Below, piece after piece: positions 1-9,230 of a stretch of 64,000 nt of DNA; positions within the stretch are counted from its first letter, which is position 1; every line of letters begins with the position of its first letter. The position numbers and the translations under genes are program-made. Below the pieces are notes generated by a model. It was not told the DNA's origin and searched no databases. It was given only the letters and a program-made list of their open reading frames with translations. The stretch is from Acinetobacter sp. ANC 3813 (lineage in GTDB: Bacteria > Pseudomonadota > Gammaproteobacteria > Pseudomonadales > Moraxellaceae): NCBI RefSeq assembly GCF_002135435.1, contig NZ_NEGK01000001.1:372001-436000 (forward strand). Direction: 5' to 3'.

Positions 1-154
1 TTACTCTTGCTAAGCGCTCGACATAAACCGCCGCCTGCTCACCTTTTAATACAGACTCATCAATATTTGGACTGTAAATATCGAAGGTATGACCTAACTG
101 TTCCAGCAAGTCTTTGCGGCGCGGCGAGCTGGAAGCTAAAATTATATGCGCCAT
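1..154 (-). CDS. maf: Maf-family nucleotide pyrophosphatase (N-terminal part, cut by window edge)
   Basis: Maf proteins hydrolyse non-canonical or excess nucleoside triphosphates and are linked to septum formation. Only the first 51 codons are present; the gene runs off the left edge. The start of the protein carries the family signature LASSSPRR at residues 6-13, part of the nucleotide-binding loop. The ATG at 154-152 overlaps the 3' end of mreD by 13 bases, so it is probably translated as the last gene of the mre transcript. Downstream catalytic residues cannot be checked here. Confidence 0.85.
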   Translation of the reverse strand, partial: MAHIILASSSPRRKDLLEQLGHTFDIYSPNIDESVLKGEQAAVYVERLARV

Positions 155-633
155 TTTTTTAACATATAATAAAGGACAGGCCAAAGCATCACACTGCTAA
201 ACAGCGGCAGCCAGTGCCTTGTAAATGAAAAATGTACGCCGCTCATGACTTGCGCCACCCAGATAAAAAATAGATGAGCCAGTATTGCAATTGAAGTAAT
301 TATCCACAAATTGCTGAACGTTAAAATACGGCGTTCACGTGTCAGAAAGCGCGCAATAAATGAAATCAATACAAAGCATAATGCATTCATGCCTAAGGGC
401 GCATCGACCAAAAGATCAACAAACAGACCTGTGCCGAAAGCAAACCAGACGCCGCACCACGTTGGCTGGCACAGCACCCAAAACAAGGTGATCATCAGCA
501 TGAACAATGGGCGCCAGCCTGAGAGTTCATAAGATAATGGATAAACCATTAATGCAGATGCAAAAACTACTGAAATAACAATGGCAAATAATGGATCTCG
601 GCTTTCTGGACGGTTCAGTTTAGCGATCGACAT
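142..633 (-). CDS. mreD: Rod shape-determining protein MreD
   Basis: Integral inner-membrane partner of MreB and MreC in the elongasome that directs lateral cell-wall synthesis in rods. The 163-residue product has about five hydrophobic segments, and its length matches the family (about 160 residues). It follows mreC with a short overlap (its start at 633 lies inside the end of mreC) and overlaps maf, giving the usual mreB-mreC-mreD-maf order on one minus-strand transcript. Identification rests on length, hydrophobicity and gene order more than on sharp motifs. Confidence 0.93.
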   Translation of the reverse strand: MSIAKLNRPESRDPLFAIVISVVFASALMVYPLSYELSGWRPLFMLMITLFWVLCQPTWCGVWFAFGTGLFVDLLVDAPLGMNALCFVLISFIARFLTRERRILTFSNLWIITSIAILAHLFFIWVAQVMSGVHFSFTRHWLPLFSSVMLWPVLYYMLKKWRI

Positions 634-1477
634 TTGGCTGCTCCATCGCTAGGGAATCAGAAAACAGCACCACCACATGATGGCCGCCTGCCAATTGCGC
701 TGCCGGAGTAACGTCAATTTGCGCAAACTCGCCTGAATTATGACGCTGCACTTTTGAAACGGTTCCGACTAAATAACCTGCTGGAAAATGCGCTCCAAGC
801 CCTGAGCTATACACTTTTTCCCCTACTTTGATATTGGCGCTGGTCGGAACGTATTCCATTTCCAAGCGTCCCAAATCGCCTGTACCTGTGACAATGGCGC
901 GCATGCCTGTACGCTCTAGGCGAACCGACAATGAATGCTCTTTATCAGACAACAGCATAATGCGGCTGCTGTGCGGATAAACATCCACAATCTGCCCCAT
1001 GATGCCTTTATCATCCAGTACAGTTTGCCCGACTTTCAAATTGCTGCTTGCACCGCGGTTGATCACAATAATGTGGCGCAGCGGATCGGCATCTGTCCCA
1101 ATGACTTCTGCAATTTCCATACGGCCGTCAATAATCAGCGGCGTATCTAATAAACCGCGCAAACGGGTATTTTCTGCAGAAAGTTCAGAGAGTTTTTGCA
1201 AACGGACTTGAGCCTGTAAAAGCTCGGCTTGCATCGCGGTATTTTCACGGCGCAATTGAGCTTCAGACTTGGTTTGTTGATTCAGCCATTCTCGCGATAA
1301 CACTGGATAGCTTGCAGCAGCGTAAATTGGATTATACGCCGCATACAAAACATCTCTTGCCGGTTGAATTACATGCGGCATGCGCCAATCAAAGAAAAGC
1401 ACCACCAAGCATGCAATGACCGCAATGATCAATGAGCGAAAAGATGGCGGCTGTCTTGAAAACAGTTGAGTTTGCAC
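620..1477 (-). CDS. mreC: Rod shape-determining protein MreC
   Basis: Periplasmic scaffold protein of the elongasome linking MreB filaments to peptidoglycan synthases. The 285-residue protein has one N-terminal membrane anchor (about residues 16-34), a predicted coiled coil (about 65-110, rich in Q, E, L and R), and then the beta-rich MreC core with glycine-containing turns such as NRGASSNLKVGQ and SGLGAHFPAGYLVG. It lies 16 bases after mreB and overlaps mreD by 14 bases. Length and layout are normal. Confidence 0.95.
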   Translation of the reverse strand: MQTQLFSRQPPSFRSLIIAVIACLVVLFFDWRMPHVIQPARDVLYAAYNPIYAAASYPVLSREWLNQQTKSEAQLRRENTAMQAELLQAQVRLQKLSELSAENTRLRGLLDTPLIIDGRMEIAEVIGTDADPLRHIIVINRGASSNLKVGQTVLDDKGIMGQIVDVYPHSSRIMLLSDKEHSLSVRLERTGMRAIVTGTGDLGRLEMEYVPTSANIKVGEKVYSSGLGAHFPAGYLVGTVSKVQRHNSGEFAQIDVTPAAQLAGGHHVVVLFSDSLAMEQPNVDR

Positions 1478-1493
1478 CCGCCGAGTCCTTTTC

Positions 1494-2540
1494 TTAGCCT
1501 ACAAACAGCATATCGTGGTTTGGATTGTCGAAGAAATCGAGCACTTTGCCGCCGCCGCGTGTTACGCAAGTCAGCGGATCTTCTGCTACAACAACCGGCA
1601 AGCCAGTTTCTTTCGCCAATAATTTGTCTAGGTTGCGAAGCAATGCGCCGCCGCCCGTCAATACAATACCGCGTTCGGCAATATCTGAAGACAATTCTGG
1701 AGGTGTTTGCTCTAGCGCAGATTTCACTGCAGACACAATGCTTTGCAGCGGATCTGAAATCGCTTGGGTAATTTCATCAGAAGTCACAGTAATGGCGCGA
1801 GGTACACCTTCCGCCAAGTTACGGCCGCGAACTTCAATTTCTAAAGCTTTCGCGCCTTCTTCTGGAAGCGCCATACCCACTTCTTTTTTAATGGTTTCAG
1901 CCGTGGTTTCACCAATCACACAGCCATGCGCTTTACGCACGTAGTTGATGATCTGCTCATCAAATACATCGCCGCCGATACGCAGTGAATCTGCATAGAC
2001 ACAGCCTTGCAATGAAATAATTGCAATTTCTGTCGTGCCGCCGCCCACATCTACAACCATTGAACCGCAAGCCTGCTCTACTGGCATGCCTGCACCAATC
2101 GCCGCAGCCATTGGCTCTTCAATTAAACGCACATCACGCGCGCCTGCATTATAAACCGCTTCACGGATTGCACGGCGTTCGACCAGTGTCGATTTGCATG
2201 GCACACATACCACAACACGCGGCGCTGGCGGGAACAAACGCTTTTCATGCACTTTGCCAATAAATTGGTTCAGCATGGTTTCAGTGACTTCAAAATCTGC
2301 AATCACACCATCCTTCATTGGACGGATTGCAGAGATATTTGCAGGCGTACGGCCGAGCATTTGTTTTGCATCAAGGCCTACCGCCGATACAATTTTTTGT
2401 GAACCGCTGTGACGAATCGCCACAACTGTCGGTTCATTTAATATAATGCCTCGTCCTGGCGCATAAATAAGTGTATTTGCTGTACCTAAATCAATGGCTA
2501 GATCGGGCGAAAACAAGCCAATTAGTCTTTTTAGAATCAC
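1494..2540 (-). CDS. mreB: Rod shape-determining protein MreB (actin homologue)
   Basis: Bacterial actin that forms membrane-bound filaments guiding cell-wall elongation. The 348-residue protein shows the actin-fold ATPase motifs: the phosphate-1 loop [10 protein letters not shown] near residue 17, the phosphate-2 motif [12 protein letters not shown] near 164, and the adenosine motif [12 protein letters not shown] near 294. It is the first gene of mreBCD and is divergent from gatC across a 133-base intergenic region that must hold both promoters. Confidence 0.98.
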   Translation of the reverse strand: MILKRLIGLFSPDLAIDLGTANTLIYAPGRGIILNEPTVVAIRHSGSQKIVSAVGLDAKQMLGRTPANISAIRPMKDGVIADFEVTETMLNQFIGKVHEKRLFPPAPRVVVCVPCKSTLVERRAIREAVYNAGARDVRLIEEPMAAAIGAGMPVEQACGSMVVDVGGGTTEIAIISLQGCVYADSLRIGGDVFDEQIINYVRKAHGCVIGETTAETIKKEVGMALPEEGAKALEIEVRGRNLAEGVPRAITVTSDEITQAISDPLQSIVSAVKSALEQTPPELSSDIAERGIVLTGGGALLRNLDKLLAKETGLPVVVAEDPLTCVTRGGGKVLDFFDNPNHDMLFVG

Positions 2541-2673
2541 GGAGACGTTCTCGATTAAACTTTATGTGGACGCAAGGTGGCAACTTTAACTAAATGTGAT
2601 GATTTGAACAAGTCAATCGCTTATTATAACGCACGATAATTTGAAATTTTTTAATACTGAATTAGGTAATGTT

Positions 2674-2988
2674 ATGTCTACATCGGATGCACAGCATTCA
2701 GCAGATCTCAATGCAGAAACAGTTTCAGCGATTGCTCATTTGGCAAGATTATCGCTGAATGAGACTCAATCGGCTGAATATGCTCAGAGTTTAAATAAAA
2801 TCTTAGGCATGATGGACACTTTAAAAGGTATCAATACTGACGGTGTTGAACCGCTGAAAAGCCCATTCGACAATCCGCAGCCATTACGTGAAGATACGGT
2901 TAGTGAAGTGAATCATCGCGAGGAATATCAAGCTGTTGCACCTGCAACACAAGACGGCTTATACCTTGTACCTCGCGTTATTGAGTGA
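2674..2988 (+). CDS. gatC: Asp/Glu-tRNA amidotransferase subunit C
   Basis: Small subunit of GatCAB, which converts misacylated Glu-tRNA(Gln) or Asp-tRNA(Asn) to the correct amide form. The reading frame is open from 2641, but I place the start at the ATG at 2674, which follows an AGG-containing ribosome site and gives a 104-residue protein beginning MSTSDAQH. The core IAHLARLSLNE is typical of GatC (normally about 95-105 residues). It heads the gatC-gatA-gatB operon. Confidence 0.93.
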   Translation: MSTSDAQHSADLNAETVSAIAHLARLSLNETQSAEYAQSLNKILGMMDTLKGINTDGVEPLKSPFDNPQPLREDTVSEVNHREEYQAVAPATQDGLYLVPRVIE

Positions 2989-3041
2989 TTTTCACTCAGT
3001 TCATCTATTTTTCTTAAATTAAACGTAAAGAATTATTTCTC

Positions 3042-4520
3042 ATGACTGATTTACACCGCTTATCTATTCGCGAACTGACAGAAGGTTTAGCCAGTGCTAA
3101 TTTTTCGTCACGCGAATTGACCGAACACTATTTAAAACGCATTGCAAAAATTGATACGCAAGTAAAATCTTATGTGACTGTGACGGCTGAACAAGCTTTG
3201 GACGAAGCAGATGCGGCAGATGCACTGCGTAAAGCTGGCGGCGCAACTGCACTGACTGGCGTGCCTATTGCGCACAAAGACATTTTTTGTACACACGGCA
3301 TTAAAACCACTGCTGGTTCTAAAATACTGGACAACTTTATCTCTCCTTACGACGCAACCGTTGTAGCGAAAGGTAAAACTGCAGGTTTGGTGACTTTAGG
3401 TAAAGTAAACATGGACGAATTCGCCATGGGCTCTACCTCTGAGTCATCTTACTTTGGCGCAACAGCTAACCCTTGGGCACTTGACCATGTACCTGGCGGT
3501 TCATCTGGCGGTTCTGCAGCAGCGGTAGCGGCTGATTTGGCACCGTTTGCGACTGGTACAGACACAGGCGGTTCTATTCGTCAGCCTGCATCATTCTGCG
3601 GTTTGACAGGTCTTAAACCGACGTATGGCCGTGTATCTCGTTTTGGTATGATTGCGTATGCATCATCTTTAGACCAAGGCGGCCCAATGGCGCGTTCGGC
3701 TGAAGACTGTGCGTACCTCATGAACGTGATGGCGGGTCATGATGCAAAAGATTCAACTTCTGTTGAAAAAGACGTCGACAACTACGTGGCGAACCTAAAC
3801 GGCACTTCTGTAAAAGGTTTACGTATTGGTATTCCTAAGCAGTACTTTAATGTTGCTGGTTTAGATGCTGACGTAAAAGCACGTGTTGAAGAATCACTGA
3901 AAAAATTGGAAGAAATGGGCGCAACGTTGGTTGAGATTGATCTCAACATGACAGACGCTTATGTTCCAACGTACTACCTGATTGCGCCTGCTGAAGCTTC
4001 ATCTAACTTACAACGTTTTGACGGCGTGCGTTATGGCTACCGTTGTGAAAACCCTGTGGACTTGATGGACTTGTACAAACGTTCACGTTCAGAAGGTTTT
4101 GGTAAAGAAGTTCAGCAACGTATCTTGATTGGTACTTATGCGCTGTCTGCGGGTTACTACGATGCTTACTATGTGAAAGCACAAAAAGTACGTCGTTTAA
4201 TTCAACAAGACTTCTTAAAAGCATTTGAATCTGTAGACGTGATTGCGGCCCCTGCTGCACCTACAACTGCTTATAAGATTGGTGCAAACCTGTCTCCTGT
4301 AGAAATGTACTTGGGTGACATCTACACCATCGCGGTGAACTTGGCGGGTCTACCTGCAATTAATGCGCCTGTTGGTTTTGACAAAGACAACTTGCCTGTT
4401 GGCTTACAGCTGATTGGTAACTACTGGTCAGAATCTCAATTGTTGTCTGTGGTGCATCAGTACCAGCAAGCAACGGATTGGCATACAAAACGCGCTGTAA
4501 TTGCTGAGGAGAACGCATAA
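3042..4520 (+). CDS. gatA: Glutamyl-tRNA(Gln) amidotransferase subunit A
   Basis: Amidase subunit of GatCAB; it releases ammonia from glutamine for the tRNA-bound transamidation done by GatB. The 492-residue protein has the amidase-signature catalytic set: Lys in PIAHKDIF near residue 79, the glycine/serine loop GGSSGGS near 152, and the nucleophile region [13 protein letters not shown] near 173. It lies 53 bases after gatC, and its stop codon overlaps the gatB start (TAATG), which indicates translational coupling. Confidence 0.98.
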   Translation: MTDLHRLSIRELTEGLASANFSSRELTEHYLKRIAKIDTQVKSYVTVTAEQALDEADAADALRKAGGATALTGVPIAHKDIFCTHGIKTTAGSKILDNFISPYDATVVAKGKTAGLVTLGKVNMDEFAMGSTSESSYFGATANPWALDHVPGGSSGGSAAAVAADLAPFATGTDTGGSIRQPASFCGLTGLKPTYGRVSRFGMIAYASSLDQGGPMARSAEDCAYLMNVMAGHDAKDSTSVEKDVDNYVANLNGTSVKGLRIGIPKQYFNVAGLDADVKARVEESLKKLEEMGATLVEIDLNMTDAYVPTYYLIAPAEASSNLQRFDGVRYGYRCENPVDLMDLYKRSRSEGFGKEVQQRILIGTYALSAGYYDAYYVKAQKVRRLIQQDFLKAFESVDVIAAPAAPTTAYKIGANLSPVEMYLGDIYTIAVNLAGLPAINAPVGFDKDNLPVGLQLIGNYWSESQLLSVVHQYQQATDWHTKRAVIAEENA

Positions 4521-5995
4521 TGTCTAAGAACGCTGCGAAACCAAAATCTAACCTGATTGACGGTTGGGAAGTGGTGATTGGTATTGAGATTCACACTCAG
4601 CTTGCGACCAATACCAAGATTTTCTCAGGCTCATCGACTGTATTTGGAAATGATCCAAACACCCAAGCGAGCCTTGTTGACCTTGCAATGCCGGGTGTAT
4701 TGCCAGTATTGAACAAAGAAGTGGTTGATCTTGCGATTCGCTTTGGTTTGGGTATTGATGCTTACATCGACCAAGCATCTGTGTTTGCCCGTAAAAACTA
4801 TTTTTACCCTGACTCCCCTAAAGGCTATCAAATCAGCCAAATGGACAACCCGATTGTGGGCTTGGGTCATATCGACATTCAACTTGAAGACGGCACTGTA
4901 AAACGAATTGGCGTAACCCGTGCGCACCTTGAGGAAGATGCAGGCAAATCGATCCATGATCAATTCGAAGGCATGTCAGGCATCGATTTAAACCGTGCAG
5001 GTACACCGTTACTTGAGATCGTATCTGAACCTGATATGCGTTCGGTTGAAGAAGCAGTTGCCTACATTAAAGCGATTCACACACTTGTACGCTGGTTAGG
5101 CATTTCTGACGGCAACATGGCGGAAGGTTCATTCCGCTGCGACTGTAACGTGTCGTTGCGCCGTCCGGGCAATGAATTTGGTACGCGTTGTGAGCTTAAA
5201 AACCTCAACTCATTCCGTTTCATTGAGCAAGCAATTAACGTTGAAATTGAACGTCAAATGGAAATCCTAGAATGGGATGGCACGATTGACCAAGAAACGC
5301 GTTTGTTTGACCCTGTGAAGATGGAGACACGTTCGATGCGTTCGAAAGAAGAAGCGAACGATTACCGCTACTTCCCTGACCCTGACTTGTTGCCTGTAAT
5401 CATTGCAGATGCGCAAATTGAAGCGGCGCGTGCTGCTTTGCCTGAGTTGCCTGCTGCACGTCGTACCCGCTTTGTAGCTGACTTTGGCGTGACTGAGTAC
5501 GATGCTCACGTGCTTACGCTAACTCGTGAAATGTCAGAGTTTTATGAAGACGTGGTAAAAGCTGCTGGCGGTGCTGCGCAAGGTAAAGTGGCTGCTAACT
5601 GGGTGATGGGTGAATTCTCAGGCGCTTTAAACAAAGCGAGCCTAGAACTTGCTGACTCTCCTGTAACAGCAGAAAAATTGGGCGGCATGATTGCACGTAT
5701 TGTGGATAACACGATTAACGGTAAGATTGCGAAGCAAGTGTTCGGCTTTATGTGGGAAGAAGGCAAAACAGCGGACGAAGTAATTGCGGAAAAAGGCTTG
5801 AAACAGGAAACTGATACAGGCGCGATTGAAGCGATTATTAAAGACGTACTTGCTGCTAACGAGAAGATGGTTGAAGAGTATAAGTCTGGTAAAGAGAAAG
5901 CTTTCAATGGTCTTGTTGGTCAAGTGATGAAAGCAGCGAAAGGTAAAGCTAACCCTGCACAAGTAAATGAATTGATGAAGAAATTGATTGGTTGA
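4520..5995 (+). CDS. gatB: Asp/Glu-tRNA amidotransferase subunit B
   Basis: Kinase/transamidase subunit of GatCAB that phosphorylates and amidates tRNA-bound Glu or Asp. The 491-residue protein starts with the PET112-like core ([11 protein letters not shown] near residue 18, [18 protein letters not shown] near 88) and ends with a YqeY-like helical tail rich in [16 protein letters not shown]. It overlaps gatA by one base and is followed by a rho-independent terminator, closing the operon. Confidence 0.98.
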   Translation: MSKNAAKPKSNLIDGWEVVIGIEIHTQLATNTKIFSGSSTVFGNDPNTQASLVDLAMPGVLPVLNKEVVDLAIRFGLGIDAYIDQASVFARKNYFYPDSPKGYQISQMDNPIVGLGHIDIQLEDGTVKRIGVTRAHLEEDAGKSIHDQFEGMSGIDLNRAGTPLLEIVSEPDMRSVEEAVAYIKAIHTLVRWLGISDGNMAEGSFRCDCNVSLRRPGNEFGTRCELKNLNSFRFIEQAINVEIERQMEILEWDGTIDQETRLFDPVKMETRSMRSKEEANDYRYFPDPDLLPVIIADAQIEAARAALPELPAARRTRFVADFGVTEYDAHVLTLTREMSEFYEDVVKAAGGAAQGKVAANWVMGEFSGALNKASLELADSPVTAEKLGGMIARIVDNTINGKIAKQVFGFMWEEGKTADEVIAEKGLKQETDTGAIEAIIKDVLAANEKMVEEYKSGKEKAFNGLVGQVMKAAKGKANPAQVNELMKKLIG

Positions 5996-6026
5996 TTAAT
6001 TGACTAATTAGTTGTTTTCATGAGAT

Positions 6027-6055
6027 AAAAACCTCACATTATGTGGGGTTTTTTT
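6027..6055 (+). terminator. Terminator of gatCAB
   Basis: A stem of ACCTCACA paired with TGTGGGGT around a three-base loop is followed by a run of seven T. It lies 32 bases after gatB. The apparent ATG inside its right arm (6041) is in frame with the next gene but is better read as part of the terminator. Confidence 0.8.
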
Positions 6056-6067
6056 ATGGGAGAAAGT

Positions 6068-6502
6068 ATGGAAATTAAAATTTACTTTAATGAAACTAGT
6101 GCACCCCCGCTATTAGAAAACTTTTCAGGTTATCTCATTTTACTCTCTCCCTCTAATTGGGATGATTTTGGATACAAAACAACGTTTAATATCCATATTT
6201 GTGACTATTCTAAGAACCCTTGTATAAAGAAAAGTTTTGGTATAATTAAAATTGGTCAACTTGCACAATCACCAACAAATAATATTTTTGAAACAGAATA
6301 TTTTAAATACTATTTTGATTTACCTATCCCGCAACGCTTTCTAAACACACTACCAAATAATTTATTTTCTTTACCAGAATATGAACACTTTTATTTCGAT
6401 CTAGAAAATTATTTCTCGGAGGACTTAACTTTACTTTACTTAGTTGCTTTTACGAAAAAATTAGAGATATTGTTAAAAATAACTTACAGCATCAGATTCT
6501 AA
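6068..6502 (+). CDS. Unknown protein, probable N-terminal half of a frame-split HEPN protein
   Basis: The ATG at 6068 is preceded by GGGAGA at good spacing and gives 144 residues; longer starts fall inside the gatB terminator. I do not recognise a family. The protein is rich in F, Y, N and I and is clearly more AT-rich than the neighbouring gat genes, which suggests acquired DNA. After the run of six A at 6455-6460 the -1 frame continues open without a stop and runs straight into the next open frame (HEPN protein, 6538-7116). Either this is a free-standing partner gene, or it is the front part of a roughly 350-residue single protein interrupted by a frame change. Confidence 0.6.
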   Translation: MEIKIYFNETSAPPLLENFSGYLILLSPSNWDDFGYKTTFNIHICDYSKNPCIKKSFGIIKIGQLAQSPTNNIFETEYFKYYFDLPIPQRFLNTLPNNLFSLPEYEHFYFDLENYFSEDLTLLYLVAFTKKLEILLKITYSIRF

Positions 6503-6537
6503 CTGAAAACTTTTTTATTAAATCCTTTAAAAGGACG

Positions 6538-7116
6538 ATGTGTTTTACTACTCAACAAGAGTTTCAATGGTTATATGAAAAAACCAAATCTATAGATATT
6601 TTTGAAAAAAATATATTGAAAGCCAAGCAAATTCTTAACCATAATTATCCTGCCGATTTAGAAGAAGATATTAATATAATGCTACATGGTTTTCTTATTG
6701 CTACATTAGAAAATTATCTTGAAACAACATTCATTACAACTGTACTTTCATCAGATAGCTTTATCCTCAAGCAAGCTTTAAACGATGGCTCAACCAAAGA
6801 TTTAACATTTAAAATTCAAGAATTAAATAATTGGAAAGATACTCTTAGAAAAAAAGTAGAAGACTCTCTTAAAACAAAATCATTCCATAATGTTCAAACT
6901 GTTATTCCTATGTTTAAGACAACATTAAACTGTGATATTCCCAAAACTACTTGGCTAGTGCCAGCTGTTGAGAAAAGACATGATTGTGCTCATAGAGCTG
7001 GATATACTAAAGAACAGAAGAAAATACGAATCTCAAAAGAAGATATCGATACCCTTATTACAAATATCAGTGAGTTCGTTAGCAAAATACAACTTCAAAT
7101 TCTAAAAATAGATTGA
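6538..7116 (+). CDS. HEPN-domain protein (RiboL-PSP-HEPN-like), probable RNase
   Basis: The 192-residue helical protein contains RHDCAH at residues 147-152, which fits the HEPN Rx4-6H catalytic motif (Arg147, His152), followed by RAG as in RiboL-PSP/MAE_28990-type HEPN proteins. A hydrophobic helix (about 46-65, LHGFLIATLENYLETTF) precedes it as in that group. HEPN proteins of this kind are usually ribonucleases in toxin-antitoxin or abortive-infection systems; that role here is inference. The ATG at 6538 has a modest AAAGG site, but the frame is open upstream to about 6430 and overlaps the preceding gene in the -1 frame, so the true protein may be longer. Confidence 0.65.
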   Translation: MCFTTQQEFQWLYEKTKSIDIFEKNILKAKQILNHNYPADLEEDINIMLHGFLIATLENYLETTFITTVLSSDSFILKQALNDGSTKDLTFKIQELNNWKDTLRKKVEDSLKTKSFHNVQTVIPMFKTTLNCDIPKTTWLVPAVEKRHDCAHRAGYTKEQKKIRISKEDIDTLITNISEFVSKIQLQILKID

Positions 7117-7119
7117 ATG

Positions 7120-7150
7120 TTCTCTCTCCTTTTAAGAGAGAATTATTAAT
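7120..7150 (+). terminator. Terminator after the HEPN gene
   Basis: TTCTCTC pairs with GAGAGAA (7120-7142), followed by TTATTAATTTA. The stem is AT-containing and the T tract is interrupted, so efficiency is uncertain. Confidence 0.5.
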
Positions 7151-7206
7151 TTATTTTCATAACTTTATTTAAAGAATCGATCCAAACACTTCATATCCAA
7201 AACAAC

Positions 7207-7296
7207 ATGACCATCAAAAAAGTATCCTCCATCGCCAAACTTGAAGACTTAAAACGCATCCAACTTTCGAAGTCTTTTTTTATGCGTGACTTCTAA
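7207..7296 (+). pseudogene. 29-codon ORF, possible gene remnant
   Basis: An ATG at 7207 opens a 29-codon frame beginning MTIKKVSSIAKLEDLK and stopping at 7294-7296, directly before the intergenic repeat. It reads like the beginning of a larger protein cut off by the repeat, but I cannot name the parent. No strong ribosome site is visible. Confidence 0.25.
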
Positions 7297-7297
7297 T

Positions 7298-7430
7298 ACC
7301 CCTCATCTCCCCTTTCGAAGCAGTGCTTCTCATCCCAGCGGGAGAAGGAGCTTCCATTACTAATTTAATACCGTTATGGATTTTGTAATAGAAATTCCCT
7401 CTCCTACTAGGAGAGGGTTAGGGAGAGGTT
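7298..7430. repeat. CTCTCC-type intergenic repeat with inverted arms
   Basis: Two GC-richer arms flank an AT-rich middle. The right arm contains a perfect 10-base inverted repeat CCCTCTCCTA / TAGGAGAGGG (7397-7417) followed by TTAGGGAGAGG; the left arm has CTCATCTCCCC and a second hairpin-like part (AGCAGTGCTTCT). Repeats of this pattern are common between genes in many gammaproteobacteria. Copy number in the genome cannot be seen here. Confidence 0.6.
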
Positions 7431-7548
7431 ATTTTCACTGTTCTATTTTTAGAAAAATCTAATGCAAATTTAGGTCTGTAATCTACACACGCCGCCTGCC
7501 TATAATTCAAACATGATTTAAAAACCAGATATGAATAGGCACAAGAAA

Positions 7549-8451
7549 ATGAAATCAATCATCTTAGCAGCACACCAATACGGCCAACCAGAAGTCCTCG
7601 AATTTGCACAATACGAACTTCCGCCTTTAGCCGCAAGTATGGCACGTATTCACGTTAAAGCCTCTGGTATTAACCCTATTGATGCCCGCCGCATGACAGG
7701 CGAATTTAAACATGCAGCTCTGCCACAAACCTTTGGCACAGAATACGCAGGCATCATTGCAGAAGTTGACGGTACACAAAATGAATGGGCTGTGGGTGAT
7801 GAAGTGCTCGGCTCTGGCGGTGCATTTACCCATGCCACTGTAATTGATGTGCCATTAGCCAATTTAATTCGTAAACCGAAAAATATTGATTGGTCCATTG
7901 CTGGAACAATTGCAGGTGCTGCGCAAACAGCCATGACCATTTTAGATGAAATGGGCCCTGCTCAGTCCTTACTGGTGCACGGCGGTTCAGGCGGTGTCGG
8001 TTCTATTGTGGTACAGCTTGCGGTAGAAAAAGGAATTGACGTTGTAGCGACGGCATCGGCTGCCAATCAAGACTATATCCGTAAATTAGGTGCTATAGCT
8101 GTCATTTACGGTGAAGGCCTAATTGAGCGCCTAAAAGCAGTACATCCAACACCTTTTGATGTTTCGATTGATATGATTGGTTCTAAAGAAGCTACCCAAG
8201 CCTCTCTTGCAACGGTAAAAGCTGGTGGATTTATGGGATCGATTGCAGGCAGAAAATTATCTTCCAATAAAATTCAGCCAATTTGGGTTAAACGCAATCC
8301 TGCAAATTTACAGCATGTGGTCAATGGCGTGGCAGATGGCCGTTTTACTTGGACGGTAAGCCGTGAATATGGATTTAAGGATGCACCGGTAGCCTATGGT
8401 GATATTTTAGAGGGCCATACCAAAGGTAAAAGTGTTTTGGTTTTTGAATAA
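7549..8451 (+). CDS. Zinc-free quinone oxidoreductase / NADP-dependent alcohol dehydrogenase family protein
   Basis: Medium-chain dehydrogenase/reductase of the quinone oxidoreductase branch, which reduces quinones or enones with NADPH. The 300-residue protein has an N-terminal GroES-like domain (about 1-120, with SGINPIDARR and FGTEYAGII) and a Rossmann domain with VHGGSGGVGSIVVQLA near residue 143. No zinc-binding cysteine cluster is present. The frame is open from an ATG at 7531; I prefer the ATG at 7549 because the protein then begins MKSIILAAHQYG, as is usual for the family. It is monocistronic, with a terminator after it. The substrate is unknown. Confidence 0.85.
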   Translation: MKSIILAAHQYGQPEVLEFAQYELPPLAASMARIHVKASGINPIDARRMTGEFKHAALPQTFGTEYAGIIAEVDGTQNEWAVGDEVLGSGGAFTHATVIDVPLANLIRKPKNIDWSIAGTIAGAAQTAMTILDEMGPAQSLLVHGGSGGVGSIVVQLAVEKGIDVVATASAANQDYIRKLGAIAVIYGEGLIERLKAVHPTPFDVSIDMIGSKEATQASLATVKAGGFMGSIAGRKLSSNKIQPIWVKRNPANLQHVVNGVADGRFTWTVSREYGFKDAPVAYGDILEGHTKGKSVLVFE

Positions 8452-8478
8452 GCTGAAAAATAAGCTTTAAATTATGAA

Positions 8479-8516
8479 CGCGGATGTACATTGAAATGAC
8501 ATCCGCGCTTTATTTT
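8479..8516 (+). terminator. Terminator after the oxidoreductase gene
   Basis: CGCGGATGT pairs with ACATCCGCG across an 11-base loop (8479-8507) and is followed by CTTTATTTT. Confidence 0.7.
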
Positions 8517-8593
8517 AAAAAACCTGATGAATCTATTTAGAGCTAATTAAAAATCACGATTTCACACAATCTAAAAAATTAAATAACCGATTT

Positions 8594-9109
8594 CTATCGA
8601 ACTATACCCAGTTTATTCCAAAGCTCTGGCGTCAAGAATGTAGTCACCAATTTATTCAAATCGATATAACGGACTACACCTTTCAGCTGCTCTTTCACTT
8701 CAGGCGTTTTTAAAATTTCTTCACCCGTAATACTTCCAAGCTCCTGAAAACTGTCACCCACTGCCTGCACACCTTCTGCCTGAATCACTGCTTTAGTTTG
8801 CGCAGAACACTGCTCGACCAATATGCGCTGTAAAATCTGCGCTAAGTTTTTATCCAGCTGCGTGCGCTGCTCTTCATTCACATTGCTGAACTTTTTCAAT
8901 TCTGGATGTGCTGATAATGCAACAAAAGTCCATTGCAGTACCGTAGTTTTATCCGCAGCGGTAGTCGATTTGACTAGGCAATCACTCAGCTGATCGACCG
9001 TTGGGCCAGCAGCAGCCATTTGACTTGCGCCAAGCATAGACAGCGCCAACATACTCAAACATCCAAGGCGGGACAATTGCTGGCGTACAGCAGAAACGTT
9101 GAAAGACAT
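8594..9109 (-). CDS. Unknown exported protein
   Basis: A 171-residue protein of unrecognised family. A charged start, a hydrophobic stretch (about residues 15-30) and an alanine-rich AAAG region near residue 32-35 indicate a signal peptide and periplasmic location. The mature part is mostly helical with two cysteines (SDCLVKS and EQCSAQ) that could form a disulfide. It lies alone between convergent and co-directional neighbours. No catalytic motif is visible, so no function is proposed. Confidence 0.7.
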   Translation of the reverse strand: MSFNVSAVRQQLSRLGCLSMLALSMLGASQMAAAGPTVDQLSDCLVKSTTAADKTTVLQWTFVALSAHPELKKFSNVNEEQRTQLDKNLAQILQRILVEQCSAQTKAVIQAEGVQAVGDSFQELGSITGEEILKTPEVKEQLKGVVRYIDLNKLVTTFLTPELWNKLGIVR

Positions 9110-9230
9110 TCACAAACTCCTATCAGCAAACTGTCTCTTTGTACCACAAAGTCTAAGGCGATACCTGTTATGACTCTGTAAAACAGCAGTGAATGAGGAC
9201 TTTTACACAGGACTGAATACAGAACGTATT

